From positions 1-64,000 of the forward strand of contig JAPDRN010000165.1 in the NCBI GenBank assembly GCA_030247855.1: 64,000 bases of DNA. Direction: 5' to 3'. Positions 17,063-25,422 of this stretch are shown in pieces (position 1 is the stretch's first letter; every line of letters begins with the position of its first letter). The notes beneath the pieces were generated by a model. That model was not told the origin of the DNA and made no database searches. It saw only the letters and a program-made list of their open reading frames with translations. This stretch comes from Knufia peltigerae. Its lineage: Eukaryota > Ascomycota > Eurotiomycetes > Chaetothyriales > Trichomeriaceae. The position numbers and the translations under genes were made by a program.

Positions 17063-17683
17063 TTACGCCGCGATCAGCTCCGCATCGATCTGCCGCGAAC
17101 GATCAAACGCGGTCAGTGCGCTCATCCGTTCGATGTAGGCGGCCGTCGCCGGTGCCGGCTGCACCAGACCGAACGCAGTGGTCCAGGCCAATGCATTGCC
17201 CCACAGCACGTCGGCTGCACTCATCACCTCGCCGAGCAGGTACGGCCCCTGCGCCAGCTGTGCTTCGATCACCTGCAGCACCGTGTCGGCGTCGTTGTAG
17301 GGCGACATCGGATGCGGCGGCGGTTCGCGGTGCATGGCCTTGTCGATCATTGCCGGCTCGAAGCAGGCGCCATAAAAGGCCATCCAGCGCAGATAGGGGC
17401 CGCGCAGGGCGTCACCGATCGGCGGCGCCAGCCCGGCCTCCGGGTACAGGTCGGCCAGGTACAGGTAGATCGCCACCTGCTCGGTCACGAGGGCGCCGTT
17501 GTGCACGATGGCCGGCACCTTGCCCATCGGATTGATCGCCAGGTAGGCCGGGGCCAGGTTGGCGCCAGCCTTCAGGTCCAGCACCTGCATGCGGTAATCG
17601 GCGCCCAGTGCTTCAAGCAGGGCCACCGCGCCGCTCGAGCGTGAACGGGCGGCGTGGTAGAGGGTGATCTGGCGTGACGTCAT
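17063..17683 (-). CDS. Glutathione S-transferase family protein
   Basis: 206 residues. N-terminal thioredoxin-fold domain (about 4-80) with the cis-proline segment MGKVPAIV and the glutathione-binding pair in ALVTEQVAIYLYLAD; C-terminal helical domain (about 85-206) with LLGEVMSAADVLWG, the N-capping-box region of GSTs. The start at 17683 is supported by AAGGAG 7 bases upstream. A serine in RSRSSGAV near residue 14-18 is in the place of the catalytic Ser/Cys of bacterial GSTs. It is transcribed divergently from a WYL regulator that probably controls it. The substrate is unknown. Confidence 0.9.
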   Translation of the reverse strand: MTSRQITLYHAARSRSSGAVALLEALGADYRMQVLDLKAGANLAPAYLAINPMGKVPAIVHNGALVTEQVAIYLYLADLYPEAGLAPPIGDALRGPYLRWMAFYGACFEPAMIDKAMHREPPPHPMSPYNDADTVLQVIEAQLAQGPYLLGEVMSAADVLWGNALAWTTAFGLVQPAPATAAYIERMSALTAFDRSRQIDAELIAA

Positions 17684-17736
17684 GGCATTGCTCCTTGCAG
17701 GTGGTGATGAAGTGGGGCCCATGCTGGGGCACAATT

Positions 17737-17755
17737 GCGGACGACTTCTGTCCGC
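17737..17755. promoter_or_regulatory. Candidate WYL-regulator operator between GST and regulator genes
   Basis: Perfect inverted repeat GCGGAC-GACTTCT-GTCCGC centred in the 80-base gap between the divergent GST and YafY-type regulator genes, 9 bases before the regulator's start codon. A position between the two starts is where a self-regulating repressor of both genes would bind. Confidence 0.45.
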
Positions 17756-17763
17756 GATCTCTC

Positions 17764-18732
17764 ATGCGCTATACCGCCCATCGCCTGCTTCGCCTGATCT
17801 CACTGCTGCAGGCCCGCCGCCACTGGTCCGGTGCCGAGCTGGCCGAGCGCATGGGTGTGGACCGGCGCAGCATCCGCCGCGATGTCGAGCGACTGCGCGA
17901 GCTGGGGTATCCGGTGCAGGCTTCGGCCGGCGTAGGCGGGGGCTACCGGTTGGGTGCGGGCGCGCCGGTCCTGCCGATGCTGCTGGACGAGGAAGAGGCC
18001 ACCACACTGGCGATTGCCCTGCGCGCGGCGTCGGCCACGGTCTCCGGCATCGACGACACCGCACGGGGCCTGCTGTCCAAGCTCGACCCGCTGGTGCCGG
18101 TGCGTCGCCGCCAGCAGGCCGGCGAAGTGCATGCCGCCACCGCGACCCTGTCCGATCTGCCGTCCACCGACGCGCGCCTGCTCGGGCGGCTGGCCCAGCA
18201 CTGCCGGCAGGCCGCGCGGCTGGCCTTCGAATACCGCAGCGCGCAGGACGCGGTGACGCAACGGCAAGTCGAGGCCCAGCACCTGGTCAACTATGGACGG
18301 CGCTGGTATCTGCTGGCCTGGGATCTGGGCCGGCAGGACTGGCGCACGCTGCGCGTGGACCGGATGGGGGCGGTGCGGCACCTGCCCGAGCCTGGCCTGC
18401 ACCGGCGAACCCCGGCGCCACCCGATGTGATGGTGCGGCAGGCGGTCAGCCAAGCGCCGTTCGCGCTGCAGGCCATCCTGCGCCTGGCCGGCAGTGAAGC
18501 GGAGCTGACCGGGCGCATTCCGCCCTGGTGCGGTGTGCTGGAGGCCGACGGGCCAGAACATTGCCTGTTGCGGATGGGCGCGGAGAGCCGCGGCATGATG
18601 CTGGCGCAGATCCTCAGCCTGGACCGCCTGCCGGTGGAGGTGTGGACCACGCCGGCCGAGCTGCGCGAGGAGCTGGCCCAGCGACTGACCGGGCTCAGCC
18701 AGGTCCTGGCCGTGCCCGTCGTCACGGTCTGA
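17764..18732 (+). CDS. YafY/PafC-family transcriptional regulator (HTH + WYL domain)
   Basis: 322 residues. N-terminal winged helix-turn-helix (about 1-65; WSGAELAERMGVDRRSIRRD with the wing GVGGGYRLGAG), then a WYL sensor domain (about 140-220) carrying RRWYLLAWD, and a C-terminal WCX-type extension. Such proteins sense small ligands and usually control a neighbouring gene. The start at 17764 leaves the helix-turn-helix intact; the longer open frame upstream has no ribosome site and would overlap the GST start. It is divergent from the GST gene, with an inverted repeat in the shared promoter. Confidence 0.88.
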   Translation: MRYTAHRLLRLISLLQARRHWSGAELAERMGVDRRSIRRDVERLRELGYPVQASAGVGGGYRLGAGAPVLPMLLDEEEATTLAIALRAASATVSGIDDTARGLLSKLDPLVPVRRRQQAGEVHAATATLSDLPSTDARLLGRLAQHCRQAARLAFEYRSAQDAVTQRQVEAQHLVNYGRRWYLLAWDLGRQDWRTLRVDRMGAVRHLPEPGLHRRTPAPPDVMVRQAVSQAPFALQAILRLAGSEAELTGRIPPWCGVLEADGPEHCLLRMGAESRGMMLAQILSLDRLPVEVWTTPAELREELAQRLTGLSQVLAVPVVTV

Positions 18733-18778
18733 ACCGGCGCCCTTGGCAAGCCGCAGCGAAGCTGGGACACTCGCGGCC

Positions 18779-19708
18779 ATGAAGGGGAGACTGGGGATAA
18801 CGGCGATCATCATCGCTGCGCTGACCGCTGCGCCGGCCAGCGCTGGCACCCTGTTCAAGTGTCTTGGCGCCGATGGGGTCACCAGCTATGTCAGCAAGCG
18901 GGTGGCCGGTGCCCAATGCAGCACCATCAGCTACACCCGCAGCGCGGGCAGGGCGGTGCGCGCCCCGGTCGCCACGTCGGCTCCGACGCCAGTACCCGTA
19001 TCTGCTGCAGCGGTGGCCAGTGCCGAGCGTAATCCGGTCGCGGTTGCCGCCAGCGCTGCCCGTCCCGCTGTCGCACCGACTCCGGTGCCGGCGGCAGCGT
19101 CCGCGCCAGCCAGTCCGCGCGGCGGCAAGATGGTCAGCGGCCAGGTCTATTCGTACATGCAGGACGGGGTGCGCCACTACACCAGCGCACGCCCGACCCA
19201 GGTCGCCAACCTCGGCCCGGTGCGGACCATCCGCTACAGCTTCATGGAGCGCTGCTACGCCTGCGGGGTCAATCCGCGGGTCGATTTCGGCAGCGTGCGC
19301 CTGAACACCACGGCGTTTCAGAGCGAGATATCCTCGGCCGCACGCGAATTCGGGGTAGAAGAGGCCGTGGTGCGCGCGATCATCCACGCCGAGTCGGCCT
19401 ACAATCCGACCGCGCTCAGCCGCGCCGGTGCCCAGGGCCTGATGCAGCTGATGCCGCCCACCGCCGCACGCTTCGGCGTCAGCGATTCCTACGACGCGGG
19501 GCAGAACATCCGTGGCGGTGTGCAGTACCTGGCGTGGTTGTTGAAGCGTTTCAAAGGTGATCTGACCCTGGCCGCGGCCGGCTACAACGCCGGCGAAGGC
19601 GCGGTCGATCGCCATGGAGGCGTGCCACCCTACAGCGAGACCCAGTATTACGTGCGAAGGGTAGGGCAGCTGGCCGAGCGTTACCGCACCGCCCTGACCC
19701 ACCAGTAG
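18779..19708 (+). CDS. Soluble lytic murein transglycosylase (SLT domain)
   Basis: 309 residues. Signal peptide 1-22 (ends APASA), an N-terminal DUF4124-like segment (GTLFKCLGADGVTSYVSK), an alanine/proline-rich linker (about 55-120), and a C-terminal SLT domain (about 180-295). The catalytic glutamate is Glu205 in IIHAESAYNP; GLMQLMP and AGYNAGEGAV are the other family motifs. It cleaves peptidoglycan glycan strands to 1,6-anhydro-MurNAc ends in the periplasm. The TAG stop is part of the GTAG tip of a REP palindrome. Confidence 0.92.
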   Translation: MKGRLGITAIIIAALTAAPASAGTLFKCLGADGVTSYVSKRVAGAQCSTISYTRSAGRAVRAPVATSAPTPVPVSAAAVASAERNPVAVAASAARPAVAPTPVPAAASAPASPRGGKMVSGQVYSYMQDGVRHYTSARPTQVANLGPVRTIRYSFMERCYACGVNPRVDFGSVRLNTTAFQSEISSAAREFGVEEAVVRAIIHAESAYNPTALSRAGAQGLMQLMPPTAARFGVSDSYDAGQNIRGGVQYLAWLLKRFKGDLTLAAAGYNAGEGAVDRHGGVPPYSETQYYVRRVGQLAERYRTALTHQ

Positions 19709-19770
19709 GTGCCGACCGTTGGTCGGCATACCTTCAAGCGGGTAGGTGCCGACTGTCAGTCGGCACACCT
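19705..19770. repeat. Two SMAG-type REP palindromes in tandem
   Basis: GTAG plus TGCCGACC-GTT-GGTCGGCA (19705-19728) and GTAG plus GTGCCGACT-GTC-AGTCGGCAC (19742-19766), same orientation. In the second copy both arms changed together (C to T on one side, G to A on the other), which keeps the hairpin and points to selection on the structure. The first GTAG includes the stop codon of the transglycosylase gene. Confidence 0.8.
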
Positions 19771-19792
19771 TGAAAAGAGTTGTTGCAATGCG

Positions 19793-19822
19793 TTGTGTGG
19801 CGCGCGACGGTTCCGCTACACT
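19793..19822 (+). promoter_or_regulatory. Probable petABC promoter
   Basis: TTGTGT (19793-19798), an 18-base spacer and TACACT (19817-19822) match sigma-70 -35/-10 elements and lie 80 bases before the Rieske gene. Confidence 0.45.
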
Positions 19823-19903
19823 CGACCGAGATTCAATGCGGCTCTGGCCCCCACCGGAACCGCTGGCAGCCTTAAAGCTACCTAATCAATATCGGAGTGC
19901 CGG

Positions 19904-20524
19904 ATGGCCAACGATGGGGTACACGATCCAGTCAACACCGGACGTCGGCGTTTTCTTACTGCCACCACAGCCGTGGTGGGCGCCGTCGGCGTCGGATTCA
20001 CCGCAGTTCCTTTCATCAAATCCTGGAACCCCAGTGCCCGCGCCAAGCTTGCCGGCGCACCGGTGGTGGCCGACATCAGCGCCCTGCAGGAAGGCCAACG
20101 CCTGATCGTGGAATGGCGTGGCCAGCCGATCTGGATCGTCAAACGGTCCAAGGCGATCCTTGACGCGCTGCATGGGCTGGATGGCCGCTTGAAGGACCCC
20201 GAGTCCGGCGAGAAGGACCAGCAGCCGGAGTACGTACTCAAGCAGAACCCGGAGCTGCGCTCGATCAAGCCCGAGATCTCGGTGCTGGTCGGTCTCTGCA
20301 CGCACCTGGGCTGCTCGCCGGAAATGGTGGGTGAAATCCGCCCCGAGCCCTACGACCCACAATGGAAGGGCGGCTATTTCTGCCCTTGCCACAAGTCGCG
20401 CTTCGACATGTCCGGCCGCGTCTTCAAGGACGTGCCCGCACCCATCAATCTGAAGGTGCCCGCGCACCACTACCAGGACGACAACACCATCATCATCGGT
20501 GTCGATCCGCAGGGGGCTGCCTGA
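19904..20524 (+). CDS. petA: Ubiquinol-cytochrome c reductase iron-sulfur (Rieske) subunit
   Basis: 206 residues. Subunit of the cytochrome bc1 complex (complex III). N-terminal twin-arginine motif (GRRRFLT) and membrane segment (about 18-40) match Tat-dependent insertion. The Rieske cluster ligands are Cys132 and His134 in CTHLGC, and Cys160 (with disulfide Cys162) and His163 in CPCHKS. First gene of petABC; its TGA overlaps the ATG of petB by one base. Confidence 0.96.
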   Translation: MANDGVHDPVNTGRRRFLTATTAVVGAVGVGFTAVPFIKSWNPSARAKLAGAPVVADISALQEGQRLIVEWRGQPIWIVKRSKAILDALHGLDGRLKDPESGEKDQQPEYVLKQNPELRSIKPEISVLVGLCTHLGCSPEMVGEIRPEPYDPQWKGGYFCPCHKSRFDMSGRVFKDVPAPINLKVPAHHYQDDNTIIIGVDPQGAA

Positions 20525-21783
20525 TGTCCAACATCCTCAGCCGTACCGCCACCGGCGTGGCCGACTGGGTCAATGCCCGCGCGCCGGGGTTGATGCCGAT
20601 CTACCGCAAGCATGTCAGCGAGTACTACGCGCCGAAGAACTTCAACATCTGGTACTACTTCGGCTCGCTGGCACTGCTGGTGCTGGTCAACCAGATCGTC
20701 ACCGGCATCTTCCTGACCATGCATTACAAGACGAATGCCGCCGAAGCATTCGCCTCCATCGAATACATCATGCGTGACGTGGAGTGGGGCTGGCTGATCC
20801 GCTACATGCACTCCACCGGTGCCTCGCTGTTCTTCATCGTGGTCTACCTGCACATGTTCCGCGGGCTGCTGTATGGCAGTTACCAGAAGCCACGCGAACT
20901 GGTGTGGATCCTGGGCATGCTGATCTACCTGGTGTTGATGGCCGAAGCCTTCATGGGCTACGTGCTGCCGTGGGGCCAGATGTCGTTCTGGGGTGCCAAG
21001 GTGATCATCTCGCTGTTCGGCGCCATTCCGGTGATCGGCAACGGCCTCACCGAATGGATCATGGGCGATTACCTGCCCAGCGACGCCACGCTCAACCGCT
21101 TCTTCGCACTGCACGTGATCGCGCTGCCGCTGGTGCTGTTGCTGCTGGTGGTGCTGCACCTGGGTGCGCTGCATGAAGTGGGATCGAACAACCCCGATGG
21201 CGTGGAGATCAAGAAGGGGCCGAAGGGCAACCGCTGGTCACCGAACGCGCCGACCGACGGTATTCCGTTCCATCCCTACTACACGCTCAAGGATGGCGTC
21301 GGTGCGGGCTTCCTGCTGATCATCGCGGCCTTCATCATCTTCTTCGCGCCGGCCTTCGGCGGCCTGTTCCTGGAACACGACAACTTCACCGAAGCCAACC
21401 GCCTGGTCACCCCCGAGCACATCAAGCCGGTCTGGTACTACACGCCGTACTACGCGATGTTGCGGGTGGTGCCGAACAAGCTGGGCGGCGTGATCGTGAT
21501 GTTCTCGGCCATCGCCATCCTGTTCCTGGTGCCCTGGCTCGACCGCGCCAAGGTCAAGTCCTACCGCTACCGCGGCTGGCTGTCGCGCGGCCTGCTGGGC
21601 ATGTTCGTGGTGTGCTTCGCGTGGCTGATGGTGATCGGGTCCGGTCCTGGTACCGATGCGCACGAGACCTACGTCGGGCGGGTGCTGACCTTCCTGTACT
21701 TCGCCTTCTTCATCACCATGCCGATATGGACAAGGCTGGACAAGACCAAGCCGGTACCGGAGAGGGTGACCACGCATGACTGA
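20524..21783 (+). CDS. petB: Cytochrome b subunit of bc1 complex
   Basis: 419 residues with eight or so membrane segments. Central quinone-oxidising subunit binding two b hemes; heme-ligand histidines lie in RYMHSTGASLFFIVVYLHMF and in the HVIALPLVLLLLVVLHL helix. The Qo-site motif appears as PEHIKPVWYYTPYYAMLR, a PEWY-type region in which the motif reads PVWY. The start at 20524 overlaps the petA stop, so translation is coupled. The open frame upstream is a petA shadow. Confidence 0.96.
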   Translation: MSNILSRTATGVADWVNARAPGLMPIYRKHVSEYYAPKNFNIWYYFGSLALLVLVNQIVTGIFLTMHYKTNAAEAFASIEYIMRDVEWGWLIRYMHSTGASLFFIVVYLHMFRGLLYGSYQKPRELVWILGMLIYLVLMAEAFMGYVLPWGQMSFWGAKVIISLFGAIPVIGNGLTEWIMGDYLPSDATLNRFFALHVIALPLVLLLLVVLHLGALHEVGSNNPDGVEIKKGPKGNRWSPNAPTDGIPFHPYYTLKDGVGAGFLLIIAAFIIFFAPAFGGLFLEHDNFTEANRLVTPEHIKPVWYYTPYYAMLRVVPNKLGGVIVMFSAIAILFLVPWLDRAKVKSYRYRGWLSRGLLGMFVVCFAWLMVIGSGPGTDAHETYVGRVLTFLYFAFFITMPIWTRLDKTKPVPERVTTHD

Positions 21784-22525
21784 GCGATGGATGGTCCGGC
21801 TGGCCCTGGCGGCCGCCCTGATGCTGGGCAGTACCCTGGCCATGGCCGCCGAGGGTGGCACCAAGCTCCTGCAGGCCGGCAACGACCTGGGTGACCGGGC
21901 GTCGCTGCAGCGTGGCGCCCAGTTATACATGAACTACTGCAGTGGCTGCCATGCACTGAAGTACCTGCGCTATTCACGGATGGGCGAGGACCTGGGGCTG
22001 AGCGAGGAAGAGGTGATGAACAACCTCAACTTCACCGGCTCGGCAGTCGGTGATCCGGTGCCGGTAGCGATGCCCAAGGAGCAGGCCGAGAAGTGGTTCG
22101 GCAAGATGCCGCCGGACCTGAGCCTGATTTCCCGGGTGCGCGGCAGCGACTGGATCTATACCTACCTGAAGTCGTTCTACCTGGACAGCAGCCGCCCGCT
22201 GGGCTGGAACAACGCGCTGTTCGCCAACGCCTCCATGCCCAATCCGTTGTGGGAGATGCAGGGCCTGCAGCATGCGGTGCATGGCAAGGCCGAAGCGCCG
22301 GGCATGGACCCGCCGGTGACCGGCCTGCGCATCGAAAGCCCGGGCTCGGTGGATGCGGGCCAGTATGACCAGGCCGTGCGCGATATCACCAACTTCCTTG
22401 AATACGCCGGCGAACCGGCCGCACTGAAGCGGCAGCAGCTTGGTGTCTGGGTGATCCTGTTCCTGGCCCTGCTGACCTTCCTGGTGTACCTGTTGAAGAA
22501 GGAATACTGGAAGGACGTGCACTGA
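21776..22525 (+). CDS. petC: Cytochrome c1 subunit of bc1 complex
   Basis: 249 residues. Signal peptide 1-23 (ends AMA), a c-type heme site Cys55-Ser-Gly-Cys58-His59, and a C-terminal membrane anchor (about 222-242, LGVWVILFLALLTFLVYLL). It passes electrons from the Rieske subunit to soluble cytochrome c or the terminal oxidase. Starts 8 bases before the petB stop. Last gene of the operon before sspA. Confidence 0.96.
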   Translation: MTERWMVRLALAAALMLGSTLAMAAEGGTKLLQAGNDLGDRASLQRGAQLYMNYCSGCHALKYLRYSRMGEDLGLSEEEVMNNLNFTGSAVGDPVPVAMPKEQAEKWFGKMPPDLSLISRVRGSDWIYTYLKSFYLDSSRPLGWNNALFANASMPNPLWEMQGLQHAVHGKAEAPGMDPPVTGLRIESPGSVDAGQYDQAVRDITNFLEYAGEPAALKRQQLGVWVILFLALLTFLVYLLKKEYWKDVH

Positions 22526-22659
22526 TCCAGAGCCGGCCATCGCAACGGGCCTATTGGCTTTTGTGATGGTCGGTTGCACACTCGGGGAGGAGTCGACCGC
22601 CGGCACGGTGCTGGTGGCGCCGATGCGGCAGGCGGTCTCCTGTCGTAGGAGAGCCTTTG

Positions 22660-23295
22660 ATGGCGGCGAGCGTACGCATGCGCAATACACTGACGCTGTT
22701 TTCCTCGAACGACGATGTACTGTGCCACCGTGTGCGCCTGGTGCTGGCAGCCAAGGGCGTGAGTTTCGACTTCGTTCCGGTCGATCCACAGAACCCGCCG
22801 GAAGATCTGATCGATCTCAATCCGTACCACTCGGTGCCGACCCTGGTCGAGCGCGAGCTGGTGCTGTATGCCGCCTCGGTGGTCAGCGAGTATCTGGACG
22901 AGCGCTATCCGCACCCGCCGCTGATGCCGGTCGACCCGCTGTCGCGCGCGCGCATCCGCCTGGCCATGTTGCGTATCGAGCACGACTGGGTGCCGCAGGT
23001 GCAGGCGATCCAGCTGGGCAACAAGACCCAGGCCGAGGCGGGGCGCAAGCGACTGAAGGAATTGCTGACGGCCTCGCTGCCGTTGTTCAAGGCCAGCAAG
23101 TTCTTCCTCAATCCGGAAATGAGCCTGGCCGACTGCGCGATGGCGCCGATCATCTGGCGCCTGCAATCGCTGGATGTGCCGTTGCCCAAGGACAGCAAGG
23201 CGATCGAGGACTATGGCAATCGGATCTTCCGCCATCCCGGTTTCGTCCGCAGCCTGACCGATCAGGAAAAGAAACTGCGCGATCTGCCGGGCTGA
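22660..23295 (+). CDS. sspA: Stringent starvation protein A
   Basis: 211 residues with a GST fold: N-terminal thioredoxin-like domain (about 8-85, DVLCHRVRLVLAAKG and NPYHSVPTLVERELVLYAASVVSEYL) and a helical C-terminal domain. SspA binds RNA polymerase during stationary phase and acid stress rather than acting as an enzyme. The ATG at 22660 is preferred over the adjacent TTG at 22657 because TAGGAGAG lies at 22646-22653. petABC-sspA-sspB is a common proteobacterial order. Confidence 0.93.
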   Translation: MAASVRMRNTLTLFSSNDDVLCHRVRLVLAAKGVSFDFVPVDPQNPPEDLIDLNPYHSVPTLVERELVLYAASVVSEYLDERYPHPPLMPVDPLSRARIRLAMLRIEHDWVPQVQAIQLGNKTQAEAGRKRLKELLTASLPLFKASKFFLNPEMSLADCAMAPIIWRLQSLDVPLPKDSKAIEDYGNRIFRHPGFVRSLTDQEKKLRDLPG

Positions 23296-23379
23296 TCCGG
23301 CATCCGCTTTCCCGTCTGCACGCCGACCGGCGTGCAGGCGATCCGCCCCGGCAGGGGCGTCGGGCGCTACACTTCACGC

Positions 23380-23835
23380 ATGACCGAAGACTTCTTCCAC
23401 ATGACCAGCCACCGCCCGTATCTGTTGCGGGCTCTGGTGGAATGGATCAATGACAACCAGCTGACTCCGCACATCCTGGTCGACGCCGGCGTTCCCGGCG
23501 TGCAGGTTCCGCCTTCGGCCGTCAAGGACGGCCGGGTGGTGCTCAACATCGCCGAGCGCGCGGTGGTACGGCTGGTGATCGACAACGAGTCGGTGAGCTT
23601 CTCGGCGCGCTTCTCCGGCACCAGCTATCCGGTGCAGGTGCCGATCAGCGCGGTGCTGGCGGTGTATGCCCGCGAAACCGGGCAGGGCATGGCGTTGCCG
23701 GATGACATTCCCGGTGGCGAGCCGACGCCGGCCAGTGATGAGCTGCTGCACGACGATGAGCAGACGCCGCCGGACGACACGCCGCCCGCCGGTCCGCCGC
23801 CCAAGGGCCGCCCGACCCTTCGCGTGGTCAAGTAG
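23380..23835 (+). CDS. sspB: ClpXP protease specificity-enhancing factor SspB
   Basis: 151 residues. SspB tethers ssrA-tagged proteins to ClpXP. The substrate-binding domain (about 8-115) begins with HRPYLLRALVEWINDNQLTP; a disordered acidic/proline-rich linker (about 115-142) leads to the conserved ClpX-binding tail RPTLRVVK. Start could be 23380 (MTEDFF) or 23401 (MTSHRP); neither has a strong ribosome site. Follows sspA by 84 bases. Confidence 0.92.
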   Translation: MTEDFFHMTSHRPYLLRALVEWINDNQLTPHILVDAGVPGVQVPPSAVKDGRVVLNIAERAVVRLVIDNESVSFSARFSGTSYPVQVPISAVLAVYARETGQGMALPDDIPGGEPTPASDELLHDDEQTPPDDTPPAGPPPKGRPTLRVVK

Positions 23836-23850
23836 CTTCCACAGCTTTAC

Positions 23851-23904
23851 ATCCACGCATGGCGTGGATCTACCGGCTCCAGTAGATCCACGCCATGCGT
23901 GGAT
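23851..23904. repeat. Pair of SMAG-type REP palindromes
   Basis: ATCCACGC-ATG-GCGTGGAT-CTAC (23851-23873) and GTAG-ATCCACGC-CAT-GCGTGGAT (23882-23904), an inverted pair with tips facing each other. Each is a perfect hairpin, and the pair can fold into one long stem. Lies between the convergent sspB and DUF3301 genes, so it may serve as a two-way transcript end. Confidence 0.82.
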
Positions 23905-23912
23905 GCCCTTGC

Positions 23913-24263
23913 TCACACATCCTCGGCATCTTCGTTGTCCGCACGGATCTGGCTGATCCGCGCCGCGCCCGGGCCGGTGAAGGAAATCAGCTGGTCGCCG
24001 CGCAGCACCATGCGGCCGACATGGCGATCGATGCCGTCGTAGGAATACTCGAACTTGAAGGTGCGCTCGAAACCGAGCCGGCCATCTTCCCCGCGGGACA
24101 GGCGCAGACCGGTGGCGTGTACCGCCTGGTCCAGCCACTGCACATCGGCGGCACGGCAGGCATTGCGGCCCAGTTCGACCGCACGTTCGGCGGCCGAACG
24201 CGCTGCGTTCCAGAAGAAGTAGACGATACCGCCGGCAATCAGCAGGATCAGCAGGGTGGGCAT
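23913..24263 (-). CDS. DUF3301-family small membrane-anchored protein
   Basis: 116 residues starting MPTLLILLIAGGIVYFFW, an N-terminal membrane segment, followed by a cytoplasmic-looking basic helix and a beta-rich domain (RLGFERTFKFEYSYDGIDRH). The pattern matches the DUF3301 family; function unknown. A start ten codons upstream (24293) is possible. It lies 69 bases after the DUF2272 gene in the same direction, so the two may be co-transcribed. Confidence 0.8.
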   Translation of the reverse strand: MPTLLILLIAGGIVYFFWNAARSAAERAVELGRNACRAADVQWLDQAVHATGLRLSRGEDGRLGFERTFKFEYSYDGIDRHVGRMVLRGDQLISFTGPGAARISQIRADNEDAEDV

Positions 24264-24332
24264 GGCTTCAGCCGTCAGGTGTCGATCCGCCAAAGATGGC
24301 GACGAATGGCGACCGGATCAAGCGGCATCTGC

Positions 24333-25310
24333 TCAGCGATCGCTGCCGGGCTCCGTTGCCGGCTGCAGCGGCACCGATGTCGGTGCAGCGGGTGCCGGCG
24401 GAAGCGGTGCAACCCGCGGTGTAGTGGCATTCAACTGCAGCAGTGCGGCCCAGTCCTGCCGGTTGAAGCTGCACTCGTCCTCGCGACCCGGTGTACAGGT
24501 CGGATCGATGCCGGTGGCGTCGCGCTCGCGTGGCGGCGGCAGCTTGATCGTGCCGGTGCGATCCAGTTGCAGCAGGCGCATCGCCACGGTGTTCATGACA
24601 TTGCCGCCCACCAGGTAAAGCGTCTGGTCGCCACCGAGGTTGGCCGCCACCACCACTTCGCAATGCGACTTCCAATGGCCTACCGAGCCGTTGCCCAGGG
24701 CCTGCACCAATCCGCTGTAGCTGAGTGTGCTGCTGCGGTCGCGCAGGAAGCACAGCAGGTCGCCCGGTGCCGGCTTGGCGGTGGCCGGGTCCGCCAGGCG
24801 GTAGGGCACGCCGGAAGGGCCGGCCTGGTAGGCGGCGCGGATGTAGTCGATATGGCGTGGGGACGTGTTGAAGCCAGGTACGCCGGCACGCACCATCACC
24901 CAGGAAATGAAGGCGGCCGACCACGGATTGTCGATCAGGAACGCGCGGCAATCGCTGTCGGTGTAGCGGGTGCCCGACGGGGCCAGGCAGCTGCTGGCAC
25001 CCGGCTGGCTGCCCAATGCATTCAGCGTGCCGCTTTCGCGCCAGTAGCTGCTGACCCGTTGCCAGGCCATCAGGCCGTTGTCAGCCAGATGATCGCCTTC
25101 GGCCTCGGTGACACTGAGGCTGGCGGCGCGGCCGTCACGGTCGATGAAGGGGCGGAACCAGAGGCGATGCTCGTTGCAGGCAGTGTTGCGGATGGCGATC
25201 GCCAAAGGGCTCAGGCCGAAACGTGGGGGCACATCGCAGGCTTCGACGGCGGCGGCCGAGAGGGGCGTCGCGGCCAGCAGCAGGCAGGCGGGCAAGAGCA
25301 TCCGGCGCAT
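24333..25310 (-). CDS. DUF2272-family exported protein
   Basis: 325 residues: signal peptide 1-20 (ends LSAA), a central DUF2272 domain (about 75-265) with NPWSAAFISWVMVRAGV, and a proline/alanine-rich C-terminal tail (about 300-325). Several cysteine and histidine residues (for example HCEVVV near residue 217) suggest a papain-like hydrolase fold, which is inference. Probably periplasmic. It lies 112 bases after nadC, with a REP palindrome in between. Confidence 0.82.
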   Translation of the reverse strand: MRRMLLPACLLLAATPLSAAAVEACDVPPRFGLSPLAIAIRNTACNEHRLWFRPFIDRDGRAASLSVTEAEGDHLADNGLMAWQRVSSYWRESGTLNALGSQPGASSCLAPSGTRYTDSDCRAFLIDNPWSAAFISWVMVRAGVPGFNTSPRHIDYIRAAYQAGPSGVPYRLADPATAKPAPGDLLCFLRDRSSTLSYSGLVQALGNGSVGHWKSHCEVVVAANLGGDQTLYLVGGNVMNTVAMRLLQLDRTGTIKLPPPRERDATGIDPTCTPGREDECSFNRQDWAALLQLNATTPRVAPLPPAPAAPTSVPLQPATEPGSDR

Positions 25311-25375
25311 GCGCGGTTCCTGTGGGGGATGGTCGCAGCGTCGCAGCGCCGTTGTGAACGCCGGGTGTGAGAACG

Positions 25376-25402
25376 GTAGTGCCGGCCGCTGGCCGGCAAC
25401 AT
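25376..25402. repeat. SMAG-type REP palindrome
   Basis: GTAGT followed by GCCGGCC-GCT-GGCCGGC. Its sequence is almost the same as the copy at 28292-28314, so both belong to one SMAG subgroup. Confidence 0.8.
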
Positions 25403-25422
25403 CACGATCCGCGAATCCCCCC

